Source: Saccoglossus kowalevskii
Taxonomy: Eukaryota; Hemichordata; Enteropneusta; Harrimaniidae
Assembly (NCBI RefSeq): GCF_000003605.2
Contig: NW_003141145.1
Location: 1 to 25,231 of the forward strand
Length of the DNA stretch: 25,231 nt
Reading direction: 5' to 3'
Made by a program: the position numbers and the translations under genes. This document shows positions 10,801 to 22,700 of the stretch, one piece after another. The notes under the pieces were generated by a model that did not search any database, was not told the DNA's origin, and saw nothing but the letters and a program-made list of their open reading frames with translations. Every line of letters begins with the position of its first letter. Position 1 is the first letter of the stretch.

Positions 10801-12002
10801 TTGTTGTGAATGCAATTCAAGTATTCTGGATAGTTGTGAATGCAATTCAAGTATTCTGGATTGTTGTGAGTGCAATTCAAGTATTCTGGATTGCTGTGAA
10901 TGCAATTCTGGTATTCTGGATTGTTGTGAGTGCAATTCAAGTATTCTGGATTGTTGTTAATGTAATTCTGGTATTCTGGATTGTTGTGAATAGAATTCAG
11001 GTATTCTGGATTTTTGTGAATGCAATATAAGAACTTTGGCTTGTTGTAAGTGCAATTCAGGTATTCTGGATCATTGTGAGTGCAATTCAAGTATTCTGGA
11101 TCATTGTGAGTGCAATTCAAGTATTCTGGATCATTGTGAGTGCAATTCAAGTATTCTGGATTATTGTGAGTGCAATTCAAGTATTCTGGATTGTTGTGAG
11201 TGCAATACTGGTATTCTGGATTGTTGTGAATGCAATTCAAGTATTCTGGATAGTTGTGAATGCAATTCAAGTATTCTGGATTGTTGTGAGTGCAATTCAA
11301 GTATTCTGGATTGCTGTGAATGCAATTCTGGTATTCTGGATTGTTGTGAGTGCAATTCAAGTATTCTGGATTGTTGTTAATGTAATTCTGGTATTCTGGA
11401 TTGTTGTGAATAGAATTCAGGTATTCTGGATTTTTGTGAATGCAATATAAGAACTTTGGCTTGTTGTAAGTGCAATTCAGGTATTCTGGATCATTGTGAG
11501 TGCAATTCAAGGATTCTGGATCATTGTGAGTGCAATTCAAGTATTCTGGATCATTGTGAGTGCAATTCAAGTATTCTGGATTATTGTGAGTGCAAATTAA
11601 GTATTCTGGATTGTTGTGAGTGCAATACTGGTATTCTGGATTGTTTTGAATGCAATTCAAGTATTCTGGATTGTTGTGAGAGCAATTCAAGTATTCTGGA
11701 TTGTTGTGAGTGCAATTCAAGTATTCTGGATTGTTGTGAGTGCAATTCTGGTATTCTGGATTGTTGTGAATGCAATTCAAGTATTCTGGATAGTTGTGAA
11801 TGCAATTCAAGTATTCTGGATTGTTGTGAGTGCAATTCAAGTATTCTGGATTGCTGTGAATGCAATTCTGGTATTCTGGATTGTTGTGAGTGCAATTCAA
11901 GTATTCTGGATTGTTGTTAATGTAATTCTGGTATTCTGGATTGTTGTGAATAGAATTCAAGTATTCTGGATTTTTGTGAATGCAATATAAGAACTTTGGC
12001 TT
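10801..12002 (+). repeat. Nested marker B duplications of 420 and 540 bp
   Basis: Three marker B monomers at 11013, 11433 and 11973 end three successive versions of the same segment. Positions 11221-11460 copy 10801-11040 (offset 420), and 11761-12000 copy 11221-11460 (offset 540). The first interval lacks the CAAATTAAG and TTTGAATG monomers that the second contains. CAATTCAAGGATTC at about 11508-11521 is shared with the segment after the 3631 marker B. Confidence 0.85.
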
Positions 12003-12361
12003 GTTGTAAGTGCAATTCAGGTATTCTGGATCATTGTGAGTGCAATTCAAGTATTCTGGATCATTGTGAGTGCAATTCAAGTATTCTGGATTGTTGTGAG
12101 TGCAATACTGGTATTCTGGATTGTTTTGAATGCAATTCAAGTATTCTGGATTGTTGTGAGAGCAATTCTGGTATTTTGGATTTTGTCAGTGCAATTCATG
12201 CATTCTGGATTGTTGTTTGTGCAATTCATGTATTCTGGATTGTTGTGAATGCAATTCAAGTATTCTGGATTGTTGTGAGTGCAATTCAAGTATTCTGGAT
12301 TGTTGTGAGTGCAATACTGGTATTCTGGATTGTTTTGAATGCAATTCATGTATTCTGGATT

Positions 12362-12543
12362 GTTGTGAGTGCAATTTAGGTATAATGGATCGTTGTGAGT
12401 GCAATTCTGTTATTCTGGATTCGTTGGGAGTGCAAATCACGTATTCTGGATTATTGTGAGTGCAATTTAGGTATAATGGATCGTTGTGAGTGCAATTCTG
12501 TTATTCTGGATTCGTTGGGAGTGCAAATCATGTATTCTGGATT
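12362..12543 (+). repeat. Tandem A-A pair (91-bp duplication)
   Basis: Two marker A trimers abut directly. The first ends with CAAATCACG, the second with CAAATCATG, so the pair is marked by a CG/TG difference. The same arrangement with the same CACG-then-CATG order is found at 21236-21417 and 23667-23848. The shared asymmetry means the pair arose once and was then copied as a unit, rather than three times. Confidence 0.92.
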
Positions 12544-13543
12544 ATTGTGAGTGCAATTCTGGTGTTGTGGATTGTTGTGAATGCAATTCATGTTTTCTGG
12601 ATTGTTGTGAATGCAATTCAAGTATTCTTGAATGTTGTGAATGCAATTCAAGTATTCTGGATTGTTGTGTGAGCAATTTTGTTATTTTGGATTGTTGTCA
12701 GTGCAATTCATGTATTCTGGATTGTTGTTAGTGCACTTCATGTATTCTGGATTGTAGTGAATGCAATTCAAGTATTTTGGATTGTTGTGAGTGCAATTCA
12801 AGTATTCTGGTTTGTTGTGAATGCAATTCAAGTATTCTGGATTGTTGTGAGTGCAATTCTGGTATACTGGATTGCTGTGAATGCTATTCAAGTATTCTGG
12901 ATTGTTGTGAATGCAATTCAAGTATTCTGGATTGTTGTGAGTGCAATTCAAGTATTCTGGATTGTTGTGAGTGCATCCAAGTATTCTGGATTGTTGTGAG
13001 TGCAATTCAAGTATTCTGGATTGTTGTGAGTGCAATTCTGGTATTCTGGATTGTTGTGAATGCAATTCAAGTATTCTGGATAGTTGTGAATGCAATTCAA
13101 GTATTCTGGATTGTTGTGAGTGCAATTCAAGTATTCTGGATTGCTGTGAATGCAATTCTGGTATTCTGGATTGTTGTGAGTGCAATTCAAGTATTCTGGA
13201 TTGTTGTTAATGTAATTCTGGTATTCTGGATTGTTGTGAATAGAATTCAGGTATTCTGGATTTTTGTGAATGCAATATAAGAACTTTGGCTTGTTGTAAG
13301 TGCAATTCAGGTATTCTGGATCATTGTGAGTGCAATTCAAGTATTCTGGATCATTGTGAGTGCAATTCAAGTATTCTGGATCATTGTGAGTGCAATTCAA
13401 GTATTCTGGATTATTGTGAGTGCAAATTAAGTATTCTGGATTGTTGTGAGTGCAATACTGGTATTCTGGATTGTTTTGAATGCAATTCAAGTATTCTGGA
13501 TTGTTGTGAGAGCAATTCTGGTATTTTGGATTTTGTCAGTGCA

Positions 13544-14149
13544 ATTCATGCATTCTGGATTGTTGTTTGTGCAATTCATGTATTCTGGATTGTTGTGAAT
13601 GCAATTCAAGTATTCTGGATTGTTGTGAGTGCAATTCAAGTATTCTGGATTGTTGTGAGTGCAATACTGGTATTCTGGATTGTTTTGAATGCAATTCATG
13701 TATTCTGGATTGTTGTGAGAGCAATTCTCGTATTCTGGATTGTTGTGAGTTCAATTCTGGTATTTTGGATTGTTGTCAGTGCAATTCATGTATTCTGGAT
13801 TGTTGTGAGTGCAATTCATGTATTCTGGATTGTTGTGAATGCAATTCAAGTATTCTGGATTGTTGTGAGTAGAATTCTGGTATTCTGGATTGTTGTGAAT
13901 GCAATTCAAGTATTCTGGATTGTTGTTAGTGCAATTCAAGTATTCTGGATTGTTGTGAGTGCAATTCTGGTATACTGGATTGCTGTGAATGCTATTCAAG
14001 TATTCTGGATTGTTGTGAATGCAATTCAAGTATTCTGGATTGTTGTGAGTGCAATTCAAGTATTCTGGATTGTTGTGAGTGCATCCAAGTATTCTGGATT
14101 GTTGTGAGTGCAATTCAAGTATTCTGGATTATTGTGAGTGCAATTTAGG
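13544..14149 (+). repeat. About 0.6-kb segmental duplication of 9735-10340
   Basis: The order CATGCATTC, GTTGTTTGTG, AATACTGG, TTTGAATG, GAGAG/CTCG, GTGAGTTC, TTGTCAG, GTGAGTAGAATTC, GTATACTGG, GAATGCTATTC, GCATCCAAG matches 9735-10340 at an offset of about 3809. The copy at 9735-10340 has one extra GGATTATTG/CAAG monomer before marker A. The right half, from GTAGAATTC onward, recurs again near 21843-22130. Confidence 0.85.
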
Positions 14150-15779
14150 TATAATGGATCGTTGTGAGTGCAATTCTGTTATTCTGGATTCGTTGGGAGT
14201 GCAAATCATGTATTCTGGATTATTGTGAGTGCAATTCTGGTGTTGTGGATTGTTGTGAATGCAATTCATATTTTCTGGATTGTTGTGAATGCAATTCAAG
14301 TATTCTTGAATGTTGTGAATGCAATTCAAGTATTCTGGATTGTTGTGAGAGCAATTTTGGTATTTTGGATTGTTGTCAGTGCAATTCATGTATTCTGGAT
14401 TGTTGTTAGTGCAATTCATGTATTCTGGATTGTAGTGAATGCAATTCAAGTATTTTGGATTGTTGTGAGTGGAATTCTGGTATTCTGGTTTGTTGTGAAT
14501 GCAATTCAAGTATTCTGGATTGTTGTGAGTGCAATTCAAGTATTCTGGATTGTTGTGAGTGCAATTCTGGTATTCTGGATTGTTGTGAATGCAATTCAAG
14601 TATTCTGGATAGTTGTGAATGCAATTCAAGTATTCTGGATTGTTGTGAGTGCAATTCAAGTATTCTGGATTGTTGTTAATGTAATTCTGGTATTCTGGAT
14701 TGTTGTGAATACAAATCTGGTATTCTGGATTGCTGTGAATACAATTCTTGTGTTCTGGATTGTTGTGAATGCAATTCAAGTATTTTGGTTTGTTGTGAGT
14801 GCAATTCTGGTATTCTGGATTGTTGTGAGTGTGATTCGGATATTCTGGATTTTTGTGAATGCAATTTTGGTATTCTGAATTGTTGTGAGAGCAATTCAAG
14901 TATTCTGGATTGCTGTGAATACAATTCTTGTATTCTGGATTGTTGTGAGTGCAATTCAAGTATTCTGGATAGTTGTGAGTGCAATTCAAGTATTATGGAT
15001 TGTGGTGAGTACAATTCAAGTATTCTTGATTTTTGTGAATGTAATTCAAGTATTCTGGATTGTTGTGAGAGCAATTCTGGTATTTTGGATTGTTGTCAGT
15101 GCAATTCATGTATTCTGGATTGTTGTTAGTGCAATTCATGTATTCTGGATTGTTGTGAATGCAATTCAAGTATTCTGGATTGTTGTGAGTGGAATTCTGG
15201 TATTCTGGATTGTTGTGAATGCAATTCAAGTATTCTGGATTGTTGTGAGTGCAATTCAAGTATTCTGGATTGTTGTGAGTGCAATACTGGTATTCTGGAT
15301 TGTTTTGAATGCAATTCATGTATTCTGGATTGTTGTGAATGCAATTCAAGTATTCTGGATTGTTGTGAGAGCAATTCACGTATTCTGGATTGTTGTGAGT
15401 GCAATTCTGGTATTTTGGATTGTTGTGAGTGCAATTCATGTATTCTGGATTGTTGTGAGTGCAATTCATGTATTCTGGATTGTTGTGAATGCAATTCAAG
15501 TATTCTGGATTGTTGTGAGTGGAATTCAAGTATTCTGGATTGTTGTGAGTGGAATTCTGGTATTCTGGATTGTTGTGAATGCAATTCAAGTATTCTCGAT
15601 TGTTGTGAGTGCAATTCAAGTATTCTGGATTGTTGTGAATACAATTCATGTATTCTGGATTGTTGTGAATGCAATTCTGGTATTCTGGATTGTTGTGAGT
15701 GGAATTCTGGTATTCTGGATTGTTGTGAATGCAATTCAAGTATTCTGGATTGTTGTGAGTGCAATTCTGGTATTATGGA

Positions 15780-15803
15780 TGTTGTGAATGCAATTCAAGT
15801 ATC
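15780..15803. other. Two single-T deletions
   Basis: The sequence reads TTATGGATGTTGTG for TTATGGATTGTTGTG, and 21 bases later AAGTATCTGG for AAGTATTCTGG. The surrounding order matches 6741-6840, where both bases are present. Together they shift the register by two bases. Confidence 0.75.
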
Positions 15804-16259
15804 TGGATTGTTGTGAGTGCAATTCAAGTATTCTGGATTGTTGTGAGTGCATCCAAGTATTCTGGATTGTTGTGAGTGCAATTCAAGTATTCTGGATTAT
15901 TGTGAGTGCAATTTAGGTATAATGGATCGTTGTGAGTGCAATTCTGTTATTCTGGATTCGTTGTGAGTGCAAATCATGTATTCTGGATTATTATGAGTGC
16001 AATTCTGGTATTCTGGATTGTTGTGAATGCAAATCATGTTTTCTGGATTGTTGTGAATGCAATTCAAGTATTCTTGAATGTTGTGAATGCAATTCAATTA
16101 TTCTGGATTGTTGTGAGAGCAATTCTGGTATTTTGGATTGTTGTCAGTGCAATTCATGTATTCTGGATTGTTGTTAGTGCAATTCATGTATTCTGGATTG
16201 TTGTGAATGCAATTCAAGTATTCTGGATTGTTGTGAATACAATACTGGTATTCTGGATT

Positions 16260-17158
16260 TTTGTGAATGCAATATAAGAACTTTGGCTTGTTGTAAGTGC
16301 AATTCAGGTATTCTTGATTTTTGTGAATGTAATTCAAGTATTCTGGATTGTTGTGAATGCAATTCAAGTATTTTGGTTTGTTGTGAGTGCAATTATGGTA
16401 TTCTGGATTGATATGAGTGCAATTCTGGTATTCTGGATTGTTGTTAATGTAATTCTGGTATTCTGGATTGTTGTGAATACAAATCTGGTATTCTGGATTG
16501 CTGTGAATACAATTCTTGTGTTCTGGATTGTTGTGAATGCAATTCAAGTATTTTGGTTTGTTGTGAGTGTGATTCGGATATTCTGGATTTTTGTGAATGC
16601 AATTTTGGTATTCTGAATTGTTGTGAGAGCAATTCAAGTATTCTGGATTGCTGTGAATACAACTCTTGTATTCTGGATTGTTGTGAGTGCAATTCAAGTA
16701 TTCTGGATAGTTGTGAGTGCAATTCAAGTATTATGGATTGTGGTGAGTACAATTCAAGTATTCTTGATTTTTGTGAATGTAATTCAAGTATTCTGGATTG
16801 TTGTGAATGCAATTCAAGTATTCTGGATTGTTTTGAGTGGAATTCTGGTATTCTGGATTGTTGTGAATGCAATTCAAGTATTCTGGATTGTTGTGAGTGC
16901 AATTCAAGTATTCTGGATTGTTGTGAGTGCAATACTGGTATTCTGGATTGTTTTGAATGCAATTCATGTATTCTGGATTGTTGTGAATGCAATTCAAGTA
17001 TTCTGGATTGTTGTGAGAGCAATTCACGTATTCTGGATTGTTGTGAGTGCAATTCTGGTATTTTGGATTGTTGTGAGTGCAATTCATGTATTCTGGATTG
17101 TTGTGAGTGCAATTCATGTATTCTGGATTGTTGTGAATGCAATTCAAGTATTCTGGAT
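16260..17158 (+). repeat. Segmental duplication of about 5852-6720
   Basis: From marker B through GATATGAG, ACAAATCTGG, GTGATTCGG and GTGGTGAG to the CATG-CATG pair, the order matches 5852-6720. The offset is about 10408 at the left and 10438 after one extra GAATG/CAAG monomer near 16345. The duplicated section then continues without a break into the block below, so this copy is composed of two sources. Confidence 0.83.
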
Positions 17159-17933
17159 TGTTGTGAGTGGAATTCTGGTATTCTGGATTGTTGTGAATGC
17201 AATTCAAGTATTCTCGATTGTTGTGAGTGCAATTCAAGTATTCTGGATTGTTGTGAGTGCAATTCTGGTATTCTGGATTGTTGTGAATGAAATTCAAGTA
17301 TTCTGGATAGTTGTGAATGCAATTCAAGTATTCTGGATTGTTGTGAGTGCAATTCAAGTATTCTGGATTGCTGTGAATGCAATTCTGGTATTCTGGATTG
17401 TTGTGAGTGAAATTCTGGTATTCTGTATTGTTGTGGGTGCAATTCACGTATTCTGGATTATTGTGAGTGCAACTTACGTATAATGGATCGTTGTGAGTGC
17501 AATTATGTTATTCTCGATTCGTTGTGAGTGCAAATCATGTATTCTGGATTATTGTGAGTGCAATTCTGGTATTCTGGATTGTTGTGAATGCAATTCAAGT
17601 ATTCTGGATTGTTGTGAGTGCAATTCTGGTATTATGGATTGTTGTGAATGCAATTCAAGTATTCTGGATTGTTGTGAGTGCAATTCAAGTATTCTGGATT
17701 GTTGTGAGTGCATCCAAGTATTCTGGATTGTTGTGAGTGCAATTCAAGTATTCTGGATTATTGTTAGTGCAATTTAGGTATAATGGATCGTTGTGAGTGC
17801 AATTCTGTTATTCTGGAATCGTTGTGAGTGCAAATCATGTATTCTGGATTATTATGAGTGCAATTCTGGTATTCTGGATTGTTGTGAATGCAATTCATGT
17901 TTTCTGGATTGTTGTGAATGCAATTCAAGTATC
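16733..17933 (+). repeat. About 1.2-kb segmental duplication of 7735-8935
   Basis: At an offset of 8998 the two segments look almost identical, including marker A' and the following marker A. A single-base difference is visible in A1 (GTTAG at about 17764, GTGAG in the partner). The left part, up to about 17158, also matches 6295-6720, since 7735-8160 is itself a copy of 6295-6720. The match stops at 17930, at the cluster of single-base deletions. Confidence 0.85.
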
Positions 17934-18020
17934 TGGATGTTGTGAGTGCAATCATGTATCTGGATTGTGTGAGTGCAATACTGGTATCTGGATTGTTTGA
18001 ATGCAATTCATGTATCTGGA
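17930..18020. other. Eight single-T deletions on a segment junction
   Basis: Within about 90 bp there are four TATCTGG in place of TATTCTGG, plus GGATGTTG for GGATTGTTG, GCAATCATG for GCAATTCATG, GATTGTGTG for GATTGTTGTG, and GATTGTTTGAATG for GATTGTTTTGAATG. Outside the three clusters such deletions are almost absent. Left of it the array follows the order of 8760-8935 (family II); right of it, that of 4801-5490 (family I). Confidence 0.85.
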
Positions 18021-18689
18021 TTGTTGTGAGAGCAATTCTCGTATTCTGGATTGTTGTGAGTTCAATTCTGGTATTTTGGATTATTGTCAGTGCAATTCAT
18101 GTATTCTGGATTGTTGTGAGTGAAATTCATGTATTCTGGATTGTTGTGAATGCAATTCAAGTATTCTGGATTGTTGTGAGTGGAATTCTGGTATTCTGGA
18201 TTGTTGTGAATGCAATTCAAGTATTCTGGATTGTTGTGAGTGCAATTCAAGTATTCTGGATTGTTGTGAGTGCAATACTGGTATTCTGGATTGTTTTGAA
18301 TGCAATTCATGTATTCTGGATTGTTGTGAATGCAATTCAAGTATTCTGGATTGTTGTGAGAGCAATTCTCGTATTCTGGATTGTTGTGAGTACAATTCTG
18401 GTATTTTAGATTGTTGTGAGTGCAATTCATGTATTCTGGATTGTTGTGAGTGCAATTCATGTATTCCGGATTGTTGTGAACGCAATTCAAGTATTCTGGA
18501 TTGTTGTGAGTACAATTCTGGTATTTTGGATTGTTGTGAGTGCAATTCATGTATTCTGGATTGTTGTGAGTGCAATTCATGTATTCCGGATTGTTGTGAA
18601 CGCAATTCAAGTATTCTGGATTGTTGTGAGTGGAATTCTGGTATTCTGGATTGTTGTGAATGCAATTCAAGTATTCTGGATTGTTGTGA

Positions 18690-19546
18690 ATGCAATTCAA
18701 GTATTCTCGATTGTTGTGAGTGCAATTCAAGTATTCTGGATTGTTGTGAGTGCAATTCTGGTATTCTGGATTGTTGTGAATGAAATTCAAGTATTCTGGA
18801 TAGTTGTGAATGCAATTCAAGTATTCTGGATTGTTGTGAGTGCAATTCAAGTATTCTGGATTGCTGTGAATGCAATTCTGGTATTCTGGATTGTTGTGAG
18901 TGAAATTCTGGTATTCTGTATTGTTGTGGGTGCAATTCACGTATTCTGGATTATTGTGAGTGCAACTTACGTATAATGGATCGTTGTGAGTGCAATTATG
19001 TTATTCTCGATTCGTTGTGAGTGCAAATCATGTATTCTGGATTATTGTGAGTGCAATTCTGGTATTCTGGATTGTTGTGAATGCAATTCAAGTATTCTGG
19101 ATTGTTGTGAGTGCAATTCTGGTATTATGGATTGTTGTGAATGCAATTCAAGTATTCTGGATTGTTGTGAGTGCAATTCAAGTATTCTGGATTGTTGTGA
19201 GTGCATCCAAGTATTCTGGATTGTTGTGAGTGCAATTCAAGTATTCTGGATTATTGTTAGTGCAATTTAGGTATAATGGATCGTTGTGAGTGCAATTCTG
19301 TTATTCTGGAATCGTTGTGAGTGCAAATCATGTATTCTGGATTATTATGAGTGCAATTCTGGTATTCTGGATTGTTGTGAATGCAATTCATGTTTTCTGG
19401 ATTGTTGTGAATGCAATTCAAGTATTCTTGAATGTTGTGAATGCAATTCAATTATTCTGGATTGTTGTGAGAGCAATTCTGGTATTTTGGATTGTTGTCA
19501 GTGCAATTCATGTATTCTGGATTGTTGTTAGTGCAATTCATGTATT
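18690..19546 (+). repeat. Segmental duplication of about 8200-9055 and of 17200-17930
   Basis: The stretch starts at the rare TTCTCGATTG monomer, runs through GAATGAAATTC, TTCTGTATTG, marker A' and marker A, and matches 8200-9055 (offset about 10491) and 17200-17930 (offset about 1493). The GTTAG change in A1 is shared with the 17.7-kb copy and not the 8.7-kb copy, so the nearer pair is the younger duplication. To its left lies the family I insert. Confidence 0.83.
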
Positions 19547-19763
19547 CTGGATTGTTGTGAATGCAATTCAAGTATTCTGGATTTTTGTGAATGCAATATA
19601 AGAACTTTGGCTTGTTGTAAGTGCAATTCAGGTATTCTTGATTTTTGTGAATGTAATTCAAGTATTCTGGATTGTTGTGAATGCAATTCAAGTATTTTGG
19701 ATTGTTGTGAGTGCAATTATGGTATTCTGGATTGTTGTGAGTGCAATTCAAGTATTCTGGATT

Positions 19764-22700
19764 ATTGTGAGTGCAATTTAGGTATAATGGATCGTTGTGA
19801 GTGCAATTCTGTTATTCTGGATTCGTTGGGAGTGCAAATCATGTATTCTGGATTATTGTGAGTGCAATTCTGGTATTGTGGATTGTTGTGAATGCAATTC
19901 ATGTTTTCTGGATTGTTGTGAATGCAATTCAAGTATTCTTGAATGTTGTGAATGCAATTCAAGTATATTCTGGATTGTTGTGAGAGCAATTTTGGTATTT
20001 TGGATTGTTGTCAGTGCAATTCATGTATTCTGGATTGTTGTTAGTGCAATTCATGTATTCTGGATTGTTGTGAGTGCAATTCAAGTATTCTGGATCATTG
20101 TGAGTGCAATTCAAGTATTCTGGATTATTGTGAGTGCAAATTAAGTATTCTGGATTGTTGTGAGTGCAATACTGGTATTCTGGATTGTTTTGAATGCAAT
20201 TCAAGTATTCTGGATTGTTGTGAGAGCAATTCTGGTATTTTGGATTTTGTCAGTGCAATTCATGCATTCTGGATTGTTGTTTGTGCAATTCATGTATTCT
20301 GGATTGTTGTGAATGCAATTCAAGTATTCTCGATTGTTGTGAGTGCAATTCAAGTATTCTGGATTGTTGTGAGTGCAATACTGGTATTCTGGATTGTTTT
20401 GAATGCAATTCATGTATTCTGGATTGTTGTGAGAGCAATTCTCGTATTCTGGATTGTTGTGAGTTCAATTCTGGTATTTTGGATTGTTGTCAGTGCAATT
20501 CATGTATTCTGGATTGTTGTGAGTGCAATTCATGTATTCTGGATTGTTGTGAATGCAATTCAAGTATTCTGGATTGTTGTGAGTGCAATTCAAGTATTCT
20601 GGATTGTTGTGAGTGCATCCAAGTATTCTGGATTGTTGTGAGTGCAATTCAAGTATTCTGGATTATTGTGAGTGCAATTTAGGTATAATGGATCGTTGTG
20701 AGTGCAATTCTGTTATTCTGGATTCGTTGGGAGTGCAAATCATGTATTCTGGATTATTGTGAGTGCAATTCTGGTATTTTGGATTGTTGTCAGTGCAATT
20801 CATGTATTCTGGATTGTTGTTAGTGCAATTCATGTATTCTGGATTGTAGTGAATGCAATTCAAGTATTTTGGATTGTTGTGAGTGGAATTCTGGTATTCT
20901 GGTTTGTTGTGAATGCAATTCAAGTATTCTGGATTGTTGTGAGTGCAATTCAAGTATTCTGGATTGTTGTGAGTGCAATTCTGGTATTCTGGATTGTTGT
21001 GAATGCAATTCAAGTATTCTGGATAGTTGTGAATGCAATTCAAGTATTCTGGATTGTTGTGAGTGCAATTCAAGTATTCTGGATTGTTGTTTGTGCAATT
21101 CATGTATTCTGGATTGTTGTGAATGCAATTCAAGTATTCTGGATTGTTGTGAGTGCAATTCAAGTATTCTGGATTGTTGTGAGTGCAATACTGGTATTCT
21201 GGATTGTTTTGAATGCAATTCATGTATTCTGGATTGTTGTGAGTGCAATTTAGGTATAATGGATCGTTGTGAGTGCAATTCTGTTATTCTGGATTCGTTG
21301 GGAGTGCAAATCACGTATTCTGGATTATTGTGAGTGCAATTTAGGTATAATGGATCGTTGTGAGTGCAATTCTGTTATTCTGGATTCGTTGGGAGTGCAA
21401 ATCATGTATTCTGGATTATTGTGAGTGCAATTCTGGTGTTGTGGATTGTTGTGAATGCAATTCATGTTTTCTGGATTGTTGTGAATGCAATTCAAGTATT
21501 CTTGAATGTTGTGAATGCAATTCAAGTATTCTGGATTGTTGTGAGAGCAATTTTGTTATTTTGGATTGTTGTCAGTGCAATTCATGTATTCTGGATTGTT
21601 GTTAGTGCAATTCATGTATTCTGGATTGTAGTGAATGCAATTCAAGTATTTTGGATTGTTGTGAGTGGAATTCTGGTATTCTGGTTTGTTGTGAATGCAA
21701 TTCAAGTATTCTGGATTGTTGTGAGTGCAATTCAAGTATTCTGGATTGTTGTGAGTGCAATACTGGTATTCTGGATTGTTTTGAATGCAATTCATGTATT
21801 CTGGATTGTTGTGAATGCAATTCAAGTATTCTGGATTGTTGTGAGTAGAATTCTGGTATTCTGGATTGTTGTGAATGCAATTCAAGTATTCTGGATTGTT
21901 GTTAGTGCAATTCAAGTATTCTGGATTGTTGTGAGTGCAATTCTGGTATACTGGATTGCTGTGAATGCTATTCAAGTATTCTGGATTGTTGTGAATGCAA
22001 TTCAAGTATTCTGGATTGTTGTGAGTGCAATTCAAGTATTCTGGATTGTTGTGAGTGCATCCAAGTATTCTGGATTGTTGTGAGTGCAATTCAAGTATTC
22101 TGGATTATTGTGAGTGCAATTTAGGTATAATGGATCGTTGTGAGTGCAATTCTGTTATTCTGGATTCGTTGGGAGTGCAAATCATGTATTCTGGATTATT
22201 GTGAGTGCAATTCTGGTGTTGTGGATTGTTATGAATGCAATTCATGTTTTCTGGATTGTTGTGAATGCAATTCAAGTATTCTTGAATGTTGTGAATGCAA
22301 TTCAAGTATTCTGGATTGTTGTGAGAGCAATTTTGGTATTTTGGATTGTTGTCAGTGCAATTCATGTATTCTGGATTGTTGTTAGTGCAATTCATGTATT
22401 CTGGATTGTAGTGAATGCAATTCAAGTATTTTGGATTGTTGTGAGTGGAATTCTGGTATTCTGGTTTGTTGTGAATGCAATTCAAGTATTCTGGATTGTT
22501 GTGAGTGCAATTCAAGTATTCTGGATTGTTGTGAGTGCAATACTGGTATTCTGGATTGTTTTGAATGCAATTCATGTATTCTGGATTGTTGTGAATGCAA
22601 TTCAAGTATTCTGGATTGTTGTGAGAGCAATTCTCGTATTCTGGATTGTTGTGAGTACAATTCTGGTATTTTAGATTGTTGTGAGTGCAATTCATGTATT

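Larger units (their letters stand above)
9735..14700 (+). repeat. Higher-order block 3, family I
   Basis: The block returns to family I, with marker A trimers of the GTTGGGAG type at 10352, 12362, 12453 and 14131, and marker B monomers at 11013, 11433, 11973 and 13263, each followed by GGATCATT monomers. The stretch of about 9735-10340 recurs almost unchanged at about 13544-14149 (offset near 3809). The block ends within a monomer shared by both families (GTTGTTAATGTAATTCTGG at about 14672-14690). After it the sequence follows the family II order also seen from about 6032. No gene is present. Confidence 0.8.
14701..19763 (+). repeat. Higher-order block 4, family II with a family I insert
   Basis: Family II monomers resume (ACAAATCTGG, GTGATTCGGATATTCTGG, TATTATGG with GTGGTGAG). 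Marker A lies at 15899, 17760 and 19253, diverged A' at 17460 and 18953, and family II type marker B at 16260 and 19584. About 17930-18660 is out of place: it follows the family I order of about 4800-5520. Its left edge coincides with a cluster of single-base deletions, so the insert could be real exchange or an assembly join. No gene is present. Confidence 0.75.

Noticed and set aside
10350-12140. 596-codon open frame on the minus strand with NPEYLNCTHN-type ten-residue repeats
   Set aside because: It is a by-product of a stop-free 30-bp unit. It is bounded by 29- and 31-bp monomers rather than by start and stop signals of a gene, the same block is open in other frames, and sister copies of the block are broken by stops.
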